A stretch of 64,000 nt of DNA from Elioraea tepidiphila DSM 17972 (GCF_000378465.1 NZ_KB899933.1:1-64000), one strand, 5' to 3'. Counted from the stretch's first letter, positions 17,589-27,021 are shown. The notes: generated from the sequence alone by a model not told the origin. Made by a program: numbers and translations.

Positions 17589-20039
17589 TCAGGCATCGAT
17601 CAGTGTACGACTGCTGAGGGGAGCCGCATGCGGCCGGTTCAGCCCCAGACGTTCTTGGAAGCGCTGGTCCAAGGCCTCGCGCACCGCGATGAAGTCACGG
17701 GAGGAACGCTCCTCTGGCGTCAGCGCGACCCACAGAGTCACCTGTTCGACTAGCCGTTCCAGAATCGGCACGAGTGCTGCCAGGGTCGGCGCGCGACGCG
17801 AAGCCGTTAGGGCGGTCTCGGCGGCCCATATGCACGTCGCCCAGGTCTCCAGGACGTCGGTCGGCAGCCGGTCATGGACCGCCTCGAGCTCCAGCCGACG
17901 CACCGCGGGTTCGCGCCCGCCGAAGAAGACATTAAGCGTGCGCCCCATAAGGCGCGGCCAGGTCTCTGCGGAGCCATTTGCCGCTGTGGGCAGCACTTGC
18001 ACCGCAGTCGGTTTCCGCGTCGCGTCGCCGAAGCCGCCGATCGCGATCGCAGTCAGCAAGGCGCGAAGCCGAAGGAGCTCCTTCGAGCCGATCTCCTTCG
18101 CCTCTGCCATACGCTTGCCGAAGGCGCTCACGGCATCGCCGAACGCACGTGCGTCAGCCAAGCGCCGCAGCGCCGGATGCGCGGTCTTGGCGCGCGGCCC
18201 CGCCATCTGTCCGAGTTCCAGGCCACCTTCAATGGCAGAGGCGCCATCGGCAACCTCGTCGCCGGTGTCGAGCGCCTTCAGGATTTCACGATCGTCGTCA
18301 GGGCGACTTTCTCCATCGGCGCCGGCCCGCGCCACGCCGAGCGCGCGGTTCAGAAACGCGCGCACCCGAGAGGAAGCGCTGCCCGCCAGGCTGTTCCGCT
18401 CCCTTTCGCCCGGCTCGACCCGCCGCCGCCGTCCGGCCAGGAAGGCCGTGTAGTCCAGCATCTGCGACGGCCGCGTCCCCCGATCCGGGACGCGAGGCCC
18501 GCGCGGCACGAAGGCGTCCGACGGCGGATGAGTTGCGGCACCGCGGTCGGCCGCCTCGAGATCGTCGAGGATCTCAAGCAACCAGAGACCTTCTTCCTGC
18601 GCGTCGTCGAGCGCCGCAGCTGCCTTCTCGCCCCGGGATCCCATCGGCTCGCGCGTCTCCGAACGCAGCTCGCCCACGCAGGCGACCACCGCCGCTCCGG
18701 AACGCCGGCCATCTTGGAAGCGGACGCGGGCGACCCTAGGACGCGCCGCACCGGCGGGGATTGAGAACACGAGTGGCGACGTGTCGGCGGCAGCCACAGC
18801 TTCGAGCGGCACGTCGACGATAGCGTCGTCATTCGCAACCAGCTCGACAATGGCCGACCCGTGGAGGACGTCAGTCCCAAGCGCGGGCGAAGACGGCCAC
18901 CAGCGCAGCCGGTCGAACACGGCCTCAAAGGTCCCGGGGTCGCTGGCGCGCGCGTCGTCAAGCGGCAGTGCCTCACCGGGTTCATAGGCCGGGATGTCGG
19001 CAGCATCCACCGTACGTCCGCCATCTGCGACCACCGTCAGGCCCAGCTCGTCCAAGACCCGACCGGCGGGCACACGCCGATAGAGGCACGCTTCCTCGTT
19101 GATGCCGGGCTCCTCCCCGCGGCCCAGAGCGGCCAGGGTGCAGTTCGCGCTGCCGACCAGCACGTGATCGGTATCTCCGGTATTCGCGACGATCAGCTTC
19201 GCATGGACAAACCGCGAGTTGCGCTTCGGGAAGCGTCGCTCATCGAAGCCCGCAAGCTCGCCCACCCGGACCGCGCGCCCGTTCCGCAGCGCGTCCTTCG
19301 GGAACAGGCCCTGCACTGTGTCGATCAGCGCCGCCGTCTCAGCTGCGTCGAGGCGCTCCTGGAGCTGCCTGAGCGCCGCGAGCCTCTCATCCCAGTACGG
19401 CGAAAGCACGATCAACCGGTCGGCGGACGCATCGCCGACCATTCGGAGAAAACGGGCGCCGATCCCCTCGGGCGCGCCGGACGCGATGAACGCCGCTTGC
19501 GTGCCGTCTGCCAGCGTTTCGAGACCTTCCGCCGGACGTGCACGCAAGAGCCAAGGCGTCCGGGCCCGAGCCCACTCTATCTTGTCCGCCACGGCCTGCT
19601 GCCGCTCGTCGAGGAAGCGCCTCAGGAACGCCCACCCAGCGGCGATGAGGCGTTGCTCGCCCGTGTCCTCCAATCCGCACTCGAGGAGGCTTGCGAGCTC
19701 CAGATTTCCTGCCAACCCAGCCCCCGTTGCGTTGGCAGACGCGACGATCATCCGCCCACCCTTGCGGCCCAGCTGGAGGAAGATTTTCGGATGAAATACG
19801 CCGCCGCTCGCCGACGCTTTCACAAGCAGGTAGTGCGCGCCGGCAGAGCGCGGCGGGGGCGAGCCGCCATTTAGCGCTAGCCCCACCATCGCCGCATCGG
19901 CGATGAGCACGACGTTGCGGCAGCCGGCACCGCGGAGCCGGCTCAGCGCGATCGTCTCGAACGCCTCGAAGTCGATCCCAAAGCTGCTGATGATCGCGGT
20001 GTGGTACCCCGTGTCTCCCAGGCGCTCGTAGAGCCTCAT
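17589..20039 (-). CDS. Protein with two phospholipase-D-like (HKD) motifs, putative defence nuclease
   Basis: The 816-residue protein has two PLD-type half-sites in its first 320 residues: HPK at 83-85 followed by SANATG at 101-106, and HAK at 279-281 followed by SANCT at 297-301. Each is H-x-K with a downstream S-A-N, as in nuclease-type PLD proteins that are parts of restriction and defence systems. The remaining ~490 residues are not recognised; they contain acidic and charged stretches. Its ATG overlaps the stop of the upstream gene (ATGA, 20036-20039), so it is translationally coupled as the last gene of the cassette. Cleavage activity is inferred. Confidence 0.75.
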   Translation of the reverse strand: MRLYERLGDTGYHTAIISSFGIDFEAFETIALSRLRGAGCRNVVLIADAAMVGLALNGGSPPPRSAGAHYLLVKASASGGVFHPKIFLQLGRKGGRMIVASANATGAGLAGNLELASLLECGLEDTGEQRLIAAGWAFLRRFLDERQQAVADKIEWARARTPWLLRARPAEGLETLADGTQAAFIASGAPEGIGARFLRMVGDASADRLIVLSPYWDERLAALRQLQERLDAAETAALIDTVQGLFPKDALRNGRAVRVGELAGFDERRFPKRNSRFVHAKLIVANTGDTDHVLVGSANCTLAALGRGEEPGINEEACLYRRVPAGRVLDELGLTVVADGGRTVDAADIPAYEPGEALPLDDARASDPGTFEAVFDRLRWWPSSPALGTDVLHGSAIVELVANDDAIVDVPLEAVAAADTSPLVFSIPAGAARPRVARVRFQDGRRSGAAVVACVGELRSETREPMGSRGEKAAAALDDAQEEGLWLLEILDDLEAADRGAATHPPSDAFVPRGPRVPDRGTRPSQMLDYTAFLAGRRRRVEPGERERNSLAGSASSRVRAFLNRALGVARAGADGESRPDDDREILKALDTGDEVADGASAIEGGLELGQMAGPRAKTAHPALRRLADARAFGDAVSAFGKRMAEAKEIGSKELLRLRALLTAIAIGGFGDATRKPTAVQVLPTAANGSAETWPRLMGRTLNVFFGGREPAVRRLELEAVHDRLPTDVLETWATCIWAAETALTASRRAPTLAALVPILERLVEQVTLWVALTPEERSSRDFIAVREALDQRFQERLGLNRPHAAPLSSRTLIDA

Positions 20040-21637
20040 GTCGCCTCCGCCAGCTCGCGTCCGCGCTCGGTCAGCCCGGAAGGACTAAGGAGGTGGATGT
20101 CGCGCAGAAACGTCAGGGCATTGCCGAGCCTGGGGTTGGTCAGCACCGGCCCATCTTTTGAGCGCACGCGGACTTTTCCGTCGTCGGCCTCAAGCAGGAA
20201 GGTGTAGTCGCCCTGATGTCGCAGCTTTTGCATGGCGACCCAGAGATGCCGATCCAGCACCCGCTCCCGCATGAGCCGGGCCAGTGTCTGGTCGAGGGGC
20301 GCATCCTGGTAGGCGTCTAGGAAGGCGAGCTCAGATGCGAGCGACCGGAAGGCCGCGCCATCGATCCCCTCACCACCGAGTTCCGCCGCGAGCAGAGCGC
20401 GGCTCGGCGCGCAGCGCTGGTGCAATACGGCCAGCAACTCGATGGCAGCCCGAGCGCTGGCGACGTCTGCTCGCTCTTCGCCCCTCCCCGCATCCAAGAC
20501 GGCCTCGGAGAGGGCGCGCTCCGACCCCCGTTCCGCGCGCGACTGAGAATTCGTGGCCGTCGGCAACGCAGCGACCAGCTGCCGCCATGTCCGCGGCCAG
20601 CCCGCAGCGCCCACCTCAAGCGCGTCCACAGCCTCGGCAACCGCGCGCGCAGGCTCTATGCCTGTCGTATAGGACTCGACCGTGTCGAGGAGCCACTTCA
20701 GCAGAGCCTCACAGGCGATGCGGCCGAGGTCGCCGGCCTGGTAGGCCCACCAGCGCTGCCGATGCGCCTCTAGCTCGTCCCCAAGACGGGTGACCGGCTG
20801 TCCGTTGGGCGCAGCCCCGGCATAACACACCCAGCGTAGGACATCCGCGCTCGCTTCGCCGTCGATCACGCCCGTGATCTGGAGAGCAAGCCGGAGAGAG
20901 CGCTGGCGCGCGACGTCGTTCGGCCTCGGATCCTCGAATGCGGCGAAGAGGAGCCGCTGGTACGCGTCCCGCTCGGCAGTGTTCTCCCCGATGCCCGCTG
21001 GGAGAACCGGCGTCAGGGACGCGAGATCCGCCTTGGTGACGCGCCCCTCCTGAGCGAGCGTGAAGAAGGAGTCGGCCAGAGGGCCAATCGCCTCGGCGAA
21101 GCCGTCCGCGAGCACGTCGCCAAGGCCCGGCGCCGGTACTGGAATCTCGTGCTGACTTGCCTCCCCGAAGACGCCTACCTCGTAGAGCTGGCTGGCATAG
21201 GCCGCGCCGTAGGCGCCCCAGGCCTGCTTCAAGTAGGGCGTACCGGCGCCGCCTGGATCAGTGTCCTGCCTGAAGTCGATCAGGCTGCCGCGGTGCTCCC
21301 CAAGACGGCGGGCGGCCCAGAGCACGCCAGCCACACCACCATTACCATCTTCGCCAGCGGCATTGGCCGCGACGAGGGCGAGTAAGGCCTCCGCTCGCCG
21401 GACCGTTCGCTTCCAGCTCTCCAGACGCGTGTCGCCGATCCGCTCCGCGTAGGTACGGCAGAGCCACGCATAGAGCCCGTAGTATCGAATGCGGAGGGTG
21501 ACATTGCTGATGCCGGGAACGAGCCGCTGGTACAAATTCACGGAAGCGGCCTGCATGCCGAGCGGGTCGAGGCCGCTCTTTTGCCGGAGTTCCGTCCATT
21601 CCGGTATCGCGACCAACGGGCGCGAGGTTGTTGACAC
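20036..21637 (-). CDS. Unrecognised cassette protein between helicase fragment and PLD protein
   Basis: I do not recognise a domain. GTG 21637 gives 533 residues; an ATG at 21712 would add 25 residues but overlaps the previous gene by 26 bases and gives an unnatural N-terminus. The protein begins near PEWTELRQKSGLDPLGMQ and has NLYQRLVPGISNVTLRIRYYG early on. It looks soluble and helical. The C-terminus (VRVRSKDGPVLTNPRLGNAL) resembles a small winged-helix-like end. Its tight coupling to the PLD gene implies one functional unit, perhaps a scaffold or sensor of the defence complex. That role is inference. Confidence 0.65.
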   Translation of the reverse strand: MSTTSRPLVAIPEWTELRQKSGLDPLGMQAASVNLYQRLVPGISNVTLRIRYYGLYAWLCRTYAERIGDTRLESWKRTVRRAEALLALVAANAAGEDGNGGVAGVLWAARRLGEHRGSLIDFRQDTDPGGAGTPYLKQAWGAYGAAYASQLYEVGVFGEASQHEIPVPAPGLGDVLADGFAEAIGPLADSFFTLAQEGRVTKADLASLTPVLPAGIGENTAERDAYQRLLFAAFEDPRPNDVARQRSLRLALQITGVIDGEASADVLRWVCYAGAAPNGQPVTRLGDELEAHRQRWWAYQAGDLGRIACEALLKWLLDTVESYTTGIEPARAVAEAVDALEVGAAGWPRTWRQLVAALPTATNSQSRAERGSERALSEAVLDAGRGEERADVASARAAIELLAVLHQRCAPSRALLAAELGGEGIDGAAFRSLASELAFLDAYQDAPLDQTLARLMRERVLDRHLWVAMQKLRHQGDYTFLLEADDGKVRVRSKDGPVLTNPRLGNALTFLRDIHLLSPSGLTERGRELAEAT

Positions 21638-21686
21638 TTTCAGATGGCCTCGTGGGAGGTCGGGAGCAGGTCGCGAGACGGCACGG

Positions 21687-23016
21687 CTATACAGTGCCGC
21701 CCGCAGTTGCACGGGCGCCAGCGAACATCTTCCCCACGTAGGTCAAACTGTCATCGATCTGGAACAGGATGTGCCGTTGTTCCATGTCGTGCTTCGATAT
21801 TGACCACAGCATCTCCATCGTCGCGGCCGGCGTGTTGGAGATAATGAACGAGTCGAGAGTGACGGCGGGATCACCTAGGCGCTGCTCGATCTCCTTGATC
21901 GTCAGGTAGAATTCGATTTTCGGATCGGTCTTACCGAGATTTCGGATGCCTTTGGGGTCGATAAACAGGACGCGCTGCCGCTGACCTTCGAGCAGCCATA
22001 GGATGAAATCCGGGTAGAAGTTGCCGGCTTCGAAAAAGCCGACGCCCCGCCCTCGGCTCATGTTGCGGAGCAGGTAGATCTGCTTGCCCTTGAGGAAGTC
22101 CTTGCCCTCCTGGCTCTCGCAGAAGGTTCGTAGATCCTCCACGAAGTCGCGTTCGCCCTTGTTGAGCGGCACCGGCTTGATCTCAACCACGGCCGAGTCG
22201 CAGTACAGCAATGGCCGGTAGAGGTGCGCATCGAAGCCGATCGCCTTGAGGCCTTGGAACTCCCAATTCCGCAGGGTTCCGGCCTCGATTTCGGCCTTCA
22301 GCTCTTCCAGCTTGGCAGCGATATCCTCGCGCGAACGATCGATGAGGATGCGGTAATAGTTCTCGCCGCTCGGGTCATCTGCGTGCGGGAAGTTGGCATC
22401 GTTCTCGTCCAGGTCGCGCAGCTCGAGATGCGGAAGCTCCCATTCTCGTTTGCGGAAGGTGTAGTACCGCTCCGCGTACTTTCGCAGCAGCGCGGCTGCG
22501 ATCTCCTGCCAGAGCCGAACCCGGTCAAACGACCGGAAGCTGAGTTCCTCGGCCGGGATCTGGATACGATACCAGCTTGTGTCCGCCAGCAGGTCGAGGA
22601 TGGCCTTCCGCGAGAGATTGAAGTTGTGCCAGCCACGCTCCGCCTTGAAGCTTTCCAGCTCGAAGAACAGCGCGTCAATGTCTAGCGCCGCGACATGAAG
22701 CGGCGTCAGGTGCGCCTCGTTGAGTGCGGCCTGGCCATCGCCTCCTGAAAGCCCACGCGCGCGCATGGCTTGAATCTTCGGATACCAGTTCAGGACCACT
22801 TGGCTCTGCTGGAGGGCCTTGGCTTCAACCCTGTCAGCAGGATTGGGCCTGGCGAGGGTGGGAATCGGAGCCAGCTTCCGGAAGGCGTCGCCGAACTCGG
22901 TCGTGACGCCGTTGATGGTTCTCTTGAGACGGATCGTCTTGAGCTTCTGCGTACCGAGATTCTTGACGACAGGGAGGATGAACTCGATCCGATCGTCGTT
23001 GGTCGGCAGCCCCTCC
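21687..23016 (-). pseudogene. Helicase/nuclease gene (type III restriction Res-like), 5' end lost at the IS junction
   Basis: The frame stays open upstream of GTG 22799 right up to the IS3 left end (about 23016), so the visible ~443 codons are the 3' part of a larger gene. The protein part resembles the C-terminus of Res-type DEAD/DEAH proteins. It has a PD-(D/E)xK-like site ([11 protein letters not shown], then VLFIDPKG), [20 protein letters not shown] before it, and a helical end. Walker A and B motifs must lie in the missing part, which was not found beyond the IS. A shorter product from 22799 is possible but would lack the motor. Confidence 0.7.
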
Positions 23017-23018
23017 TC

Positions 23019-23044
23019 TGAACCGCCCCGGGATTGCCGGAGGC
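23019..23044 (+). repeat. IS3 inverted repeat, left
   Basis: This 26-base repeat starts TGAACCGCCCCGGG and ends GCCGGAGGC. It matches the reverse complement of 24314-24339 with one mismatch. Confidence 0.85.
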
Positions 23045-23057
23045 CAGTTTCGTCAAA

Positions 23058-23963
23058 TTATGCAGCCATGGGTGTGTCGTCCAGCATGGCGTAGTAGCGC
23101 TCCTCGGCTTCGGCAGGCGGGATGTTACCGATGGGCTCGAGCAGTCGCCGATGGTTGAACCAGTTGACCCACTCCAGCGTGGCGTATTCGACGGCCTCGA
23201 AGTTGCGCCATGGCCCGCGCCTGTGGATGACCTCGGCTTTGTAGAGGCCGTTGATCGTTTCGGCCAAAGCGTTGTCATAGCTGTCGCCGACGCTGCCGAC
23301 GGATGGCTCGATCCCGGCTTCGGCAAGGCGCTCGGAGTATCTGATCGAGACGTACTGACTACCGCGATCAGAGTGATGGATGAGACCGCCGCGGCGCGTC
23401 GGTCGGCGATCATGAAGTGCCTGTTCCAAAGCATCAAGCACGAAGCTGGCATGGGCAGTCCGCGATGCGCGCCAGCCAACGATCCGGCGAGCGAACGTGT
23501 CGATGACGAACGCGACGTAAACGAACCCGGTCCAGGTTGCGACATAGGTAAAGTCCGAGACCCAGAGCATGTTCGGCGCTGGGGCGTGGAACTGCCGGTT
23601 GACCTGATCGAGCGGACAGGGCGCGGCCTTGTCGCTCACCGTCGTCCTGACTGGCTTGCCACGGATCACACCCTGTAGGCCGAGGTCACGCATCAGCCGT
23701 TCGACCGTGCAGCGGGCAATATCGAAGCCCTCACGCTGCATCTGCCGCCACACCTTGCGCACGCCATAGACCTTGAAGTTGGCGTCGAACACGCGGCGCA
23801 CTTCCGCCTTCATCGCCTCGTCGCGCTGAGCGCGTGGCGACAGTCGCGACGGATCGCGGCGCTGTGCCACACGCTCATGGTAGGTGGATGGGGCGATCGG
23901 CAGAACCCGGCAGATCGGCTCGACCCCATACTCACCACGATGCTCATCAATGAAGCTGGTCAT
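23058..23963 (-). CDS. IS3-family transposase OrfB (rve integrase domain)
   Basis: The 301-residue catalytic half of the IS3 transposase has an N-terminal HTH-like region ([31 protein letters not shown], in parts) and an rve DDE core. The first Asp is in [11 protein letters not shown], the second in [12 protein letters not shown] and the Glu in [15 protein letters not shown]. The C-terminus has [20 protein letters not shown] 23963 overlaps the orfA stop by ATGA. Normally OrfA and OrfB act as an OrfAB fusion made by frameshifting; no A6G slippery run is obvious, so coupling by overlap is also possible. Confidence 0.92.
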   Translation of the reverse strand: MTSFIDEHRGEYGVEPICRVLPIAPSTYHERVAQRRDPSRLSPRAQRDEAMKAEVRRVFDANFKVYGVRKVWRQMQREGFDIARCTVERLMRDLGLQGVIRGKPVRTTVSDKAAPCPLDQVNRQFHAPAPNMLWVSDFTYVATWTGFVYVAFVIDTFARRIVGWRASRTAHASFVLDALEQALHDRRPTRRGGLIHHSDRGSQYVSIRYSERLAEAGIEPSVGSVGDSYDNALAETINGLYKAEVIHRRGPWRNFEAVEYATLEWVNWFNHRRLLEPIGNIPPAEAEERYYAMLDDTPMAA

Positions 23964-24286
23964 CGCTTGAACGGGCGGTCGAGCTCCGCCTGGGCAAAAT
24001 ATGCAGAAGCCTTGCGTAGGATCTCGTTGGCCTGCCGCAGCTCCCGGTTCTCTCGTTCCAGCGCCTTCAGCCGGTCAGCCACCTCGACCGGAATGCCGGC
24101 ACGCTTGCCGCTGTTCACCTCGGCCTTCTTCACCCACTCCAGCAGCGTGTGACCCGAGCAGCCAATCATCGCCGCTATCGATGTGATCGCCGCCCACCGG
24201 GAGGGATGCTCGCCTTCCTGGTCCAGCACCAGGCGGACTGCCCGCTCGCGAACCTCAGGGGAAAACTTGTTCGTCGTCTTGCTCAT
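23960..24286 (-). CDS. IS3-family transposase OrfA (HTH)
   Basis: The 108-residue protein has a helix-turn-helix of the transposase_8 type ([16 protein letters not shown], then [22 protein letters not shown]) and a leucine-zipper-like coil ([25 protein letters not shown]). It recognises the IS ends and dimerises with OrfB. It is complete and immediately upstream of orfB. Confidence 0.9.
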   Translation of the reverse strand: MSKTTNKFSPEVRERAVRLVLDQEGEHPSRWAAITSIAAMIGCSGHTLLEWVKKAEVNSGKRAGIPVEVADRLKALERENRELRQANEILRKASAYFAQAELDRPFKR

Positions 24287-24313
24287 CCTAGACCCTTACT
24301 CTCAGGAGTTAGG

Positions 24314-24339
24314 GCCTCCGGCAAACCCGGGGCGGTTCA
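24314..24339 (-). repeat. IS3 inverted repeat, right
   Basis: This 26-base repeat, GCCTCCGGCAAACCCGG then GGCGGTTCA, is the partner of 23019-23044. Confidence 0.85.
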
Positions 24340-24518
24340 AGCCTCCGAGAACCATCCCCCGAGGTTCCGAGACGATACGCTGGTTCTGGCGGCATTATGT
24401 TGAGGAAATGCTGCCCTGAAAAGGGTGCAGCCTTCCTCCCATTACCGATCGGCAGCGACTGCGCGACTAGAAACCCTTATTCTGGCGGTTGGCGCCTGTG
24501 AGGCGAGTTTCGTTTCGG

Positions 24519-24899
24519 CTAAGCGTTGGATAAGGCGGTGGCCTGATCCACCCACGCCACCGGGAACGGCTCCATCAGCCTCGGCAGCATCATCCCCTCT
24601 GGCTGCCGCCCATCCAGGATCGCCTCCACGATGTCCGGCGCCAGCAGCGTCAGTCGCAGCACGCGCGAGACGTAGGACGAGTTGATCTTCTCGGCGGCGG
24701 CGAGCTCGTTGATGGTGGCGAACCGCCCGGCCTCCAGCATCCGTCGCCACCGGTAGGCCCGGGCGACCGCCTTGATGAGCGTTGCGTCCTGGCGGCGCTC
24801 CAGCGCCAGCACGCCGGGCGTGACCATCGCCTTCCGCGCACTCCGCGGCTTCACCCGAAGCGGGATGACTACCGTGAGGATCTGCGCAGCCTCACTCAT
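24519..24899 (-). CDS. Small HTH protein coupled to the serine recombinase
   Basis: The 126-residue protein contains a ParB/KorB-like helix-turn-helix: FATINELAAAEKINSSYVSRVLRLTLL and then APDIVEAILDGRQPEG. This pattern normally forms the C-terminal tail of long serine recombinases in alphaproteobacteria. Here it is a separate gene whose ATG overlaps the recombinase stop (ATGA, 24896-24899). It probably helps the recombinase bind DNA or set its direction, which is inference. Confidence 0.75.
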   Translation of the reverse strand: MSEAAQILTVVIPLRVKPRSARKAMVTPGVLALERRQDATLIKAVARAYRWRRMLEAGRFATINELAAAEKINSSYVSRVLRLTLLAPDIVEAILDGRQPEGMMLPRLMEPFPVAWVDQATALSNA

Positions 24900-26248
24900 G
24901 CAGCCGCCCTCCGGGTCTCGGACGCCTGGGCGGCAAGGTCACGCACGAGGCCGCCGAGCCCGTCCAGCCGCAGCCGCACCGCGGCTCCCTCGGCCCGGAC
25001 GTCAACCCGGTCCACCAGCAGTCGCACAATGCGCGCCCGCTCGGCTTGGAAGAGCTCGTCCCACAGAGGCTCGATCTGCTCGAGCGCCAGCAGCACCTCC
25101 TGTTCGGTGACGTCCGACGCCGTGGCGCGCGCCGCCCGCCACGTGCCTACGACCATCTCGGGCTGCCGCAACAGCGCGCGGACCTGGGCGACCACCGCCG
25201 CCTCGATCTCCCCGGCCGGGAGGCGTGCGATCGCCGGCCGCTCGGTGGCACCGCCCTTCAGCATGGCTTGGCTGACATAGTAGCGGTACATCTGCCCGCC
25301 CCGGCCGCGGCTGTGGCTGGGCGACATGGCGCGCCCCTCGCTGTCGAAGATCAGCCCGCGCAGCAGTGGCGCCGTGGTGTTCCGCGTCTGGTTGACCCGC
25401 ACCCGCGGGCTGACCTGTAGGATGGCGTGCACCGCATCCCACTGCGCCTGACCGACGATCGCGTCGTGCTCGCCTGGATAGGCCGTGCCCTTGTGCACCG
25501 CCTCGCCCAGGTACACGCGGTTGCTGAGGATGCGGTAGACGTCGCTCTTCGTCAGCGGGCGCCCCCGCTTCGTGGTCGCACCCTCGTCGCGCAGCACCTG
25601 CACCAGCTTGGTGCAGGACTCCAACCCCACGAAGCCCTGGAAGATCCGCCGCACCAGCGCGGCCTCGGCGTCGTTCACCACCAGTTTCCGCTCGCGGACG
25701 TCGTAACCGAGGGGCACGTAGCCGCCCATCCACATGCCGCGCTTGCGCGATGCCGCCACCTTGTCGCGGATGCGCTCGCCAATGACCTCGCGCTCGAACT
25801 GCGCAAAGCTGAGCAGGATGTTCAGCGTGAGCCGGCCCATGCTGGTAGTGGTATTGAAGCTTTGCGTCACGCTGACGAACGTGACGTCGTTCGCGTCGAA
25901 CACCTCGACCAGCTTGGTGAAGTCGACCAGCGACCGGCTCAGGCGGTCAATCTTGTAGACCACCACCACGTCGACAAGCCCGTACTGGATGTCGGCGACC
26001 AGCCGCTTCAGGGCGGGGCGTTCGAGGGTGCCGCCGGAGATGCCGCCGTCGTCGTACCGGTCGCGCACCAGCACCCAGCCCTCGGCGCGCTGGCTGGCAA
26101 TGAAGGCCTCGCAGGCCTCGCGTTGGGCGTCGAGGGAGTTGAACTCCATGTCGAGGCCTTCCTCGCTCGACTTCCGGGTATAGACCGCGCAGCGGAGCTT
26201 CCGCACGGTGGCCAGCATCGCACCGGCCGGCTTCGCGTCGCGCTTCAT
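24896..26248 (-). CDS. Large serine recombinase (phage integrase)
   Basis: The 450-residue site-specific recombinase has an N-terminal resolvase domain (about 15-165) with the nucleophile Ser in YTRKSSEEG and the usual Arg-rich block YKIDRLSRSLVDF. The middle recombinase domain has GYVPLGYDV and KSDVYRILSNRVYLGEAVHKG. A zinc-ribbon-like region follows (LLRGLIFDSEGRAMSPSHSRGRG), but the expected Cys pairs are not evident. It ends without the C-terminal HTH, which is the next gene. It should integrate and excise the prophage. Both neighbours overlap by ATGA. Confidence 0.92.
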   Translation of the reverse strand: MKRDAKPAGAMLATVRKLRCAVYTRKSSEEGLDMEFNSLDAQREACEAFIASQRAEGWVLVRDRYDDGGISGGTLERPALKRLVADIQYGLVDVVVVYKIDRLSRSLVDFTKLVEVFDANDVTFVSVTQSFNTTTSMGRLTLNILLSFAQFEREVIGERIRDKVAASRKRGMWMGGYVPLGYDVRERKLVVNDAEAALVRRIFQGFVGLESCTKLVQVLRDEGATTKRGRPLTKSDVYRILSNRVYLGEAVHKGTAYPGEHDAIVGQAQWDAVHAILQVSPRVRVNQTRNTTAPLLRGLIFDSEGRAMSPSHSRGRGGQMYRYYVSQAMLKGGATERPAIARLPAGEIEAAVVAQVRALLRQPEMVVGTWRAARATASDVTEQEVLLALEQIEPLWDELFQAERARIVRLLVDRVDVRAEGAAVRLRLDGLGGLVRDLAAQASETRRAAA

Positions 26249-26751
26249 GCCGCGCTCCGGCTCGGGCGCAGCCCGAAGAACACGCGCCCATTCCAGCGCG
26301 TGCCGGTGATGGCGCGCGCGATGGCGGAGAGCGACTGGTAGGGCTGGCCCTGGTACTCGTAGCCGGCGCGCGTGACGGTCACCACGTGCTCGACGCCCTG
26401 GTACTCGCGGATCAGCTGCGTGCCGGCGATCGGCTTGTCGTCGCCGCGCATGCGGCGGATCGTGACCTTCCCCCCGTCGAGCTGCTCGCCGAGCGCCTCG
26501 AGGCGGGCCAGGGTCTCGGGCTTCAGGCCGCCATAGGCGAGCTCCTGGATCCGATAGGCCAGGCGGCTTTCCAGGAAGCGCCGATTGTAGGGCGGCGGCT
26601 CGGTGCCGAAGAGCTCCCGCCACTGCTGCTTCAGTGCCGGCGTGGCGGCGGTCTTGAGGGAGGCGAGCCGGCCCAGCACGTCGGCGGGTGGGATGGCGGG
26701 TGCGGTGAACGCCGGCGGGGTGGCGGGCTTGGGCTTCGTCGTGCGCGTCAT
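26245..26751 (-). CDS. DUF2924 protein of the integration module
   Basis: The 168-residue protein fits DUF2924, a family found directly upstream of serine recombinases in prophages. Marks are LKQQWRELFGTEPPPYNRRFLESRLAYRIQELAYGG (in parts), then GTQLIREYQGVEHVVTV and GYEYQGQPYQSLSAIARAITGTRWNG, a segment like an intron-encoded-homing or DUF-type DNA-binding end. A role in controlling integration is likely but unproven. It overlaps its neighbours on both sides by ATGA. Confidence 0.85.
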   Translation of the reverse strand: MTRTTKPKPATPPAFTAPAIPPADVLGRLASLKTAATPALKQQWRELFGTEPPPYNRRFLESRLAYRIQELAYGGLKPETLARLEALGEQLDGGKVTIRRMRGDDKPIAGTQLIREYQGVEHVVTVTRAGYEYQGQPYQSLSAIARAITGTRWNGRVFFGLRPSRSAA

Positions 26752-26993
26752 GCGTCTCTCCGGTTGGTCCGGTTCGCATGCAGGCGCTGGGTGGCCGAGA
26801 AGTGTAGCGGCTGCTCTCCGCGGTCCGCGGCGTCGCGCGCGGGTTCCTCGGCAGCGCGGCTGCGCAGCCGCAGTAGGCCGCGGGCGAGAAGGTCGCAGAC
26901 CTCGCGGAGGTGGGGTGGGAGATGCTGGTTGAGGGGCTGGGCGGCGAGGCGGGCCATGCCTCGCTGCTGCCAGATGAGCGACCGCTCGTGCAA
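26748..26993 (-). CDS. Small hypothetical protein leading the integration operon
   Basis: I do not recognise a named domain in this 81-residue protein. It has a helical part (LNQHLPPHLREVCDLLARGLLRLRSRA) and a basic C-terminus. Its stop overlaps the DUF2924 start by ATGA, so the four leftward genes form one coupled operon. This supports it as a real gene despite its size. Confidence 0.6.
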   Translation of the reverse strand: MHERSLIWQQRGMARLAAQPLNQHLPPHLREVCDLLARGLLRLRSRAAEEPARDAADRGEQPLHFSATQRLHANRTNRRDA

Positions 26994-27021
26994 TGCACTG
27001 ATTGCAGCGGGCGCGCAGCCC

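Larger units (their letters stand above)
23017..24341 (-). mobile_element. Complete IS3-family insertion sequence
   Basis: The element has overlapping orfA and orfB on the minus strand and 26-base inverted repeats differing at one position (23019-23044 and 24314-24339). CCTCC occurs directly outside both ends (23012-23016 and 24342-24346), a possible 5-bp target duplication, although it sits two bases beyond the repeat tips. It cuts the helicase/nuclease gene. A second copy or close relative supplies positions 1-96. Confidence 0.85.

Noticed and set aside
17589-23016. DISARM system
   Set aside because: PLD-like and helicase-like proteins are there, but no DUF1998 protein, no methyltransferase and no DrmA-type full helicase is seen.
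23012-24346. IS3 insertion as a clean disruption with the other gene half on the far side
   Set aside because: Joining the sequence at CCTCC keeps a frame open only about 35-40 codons, with no helicase motifs.
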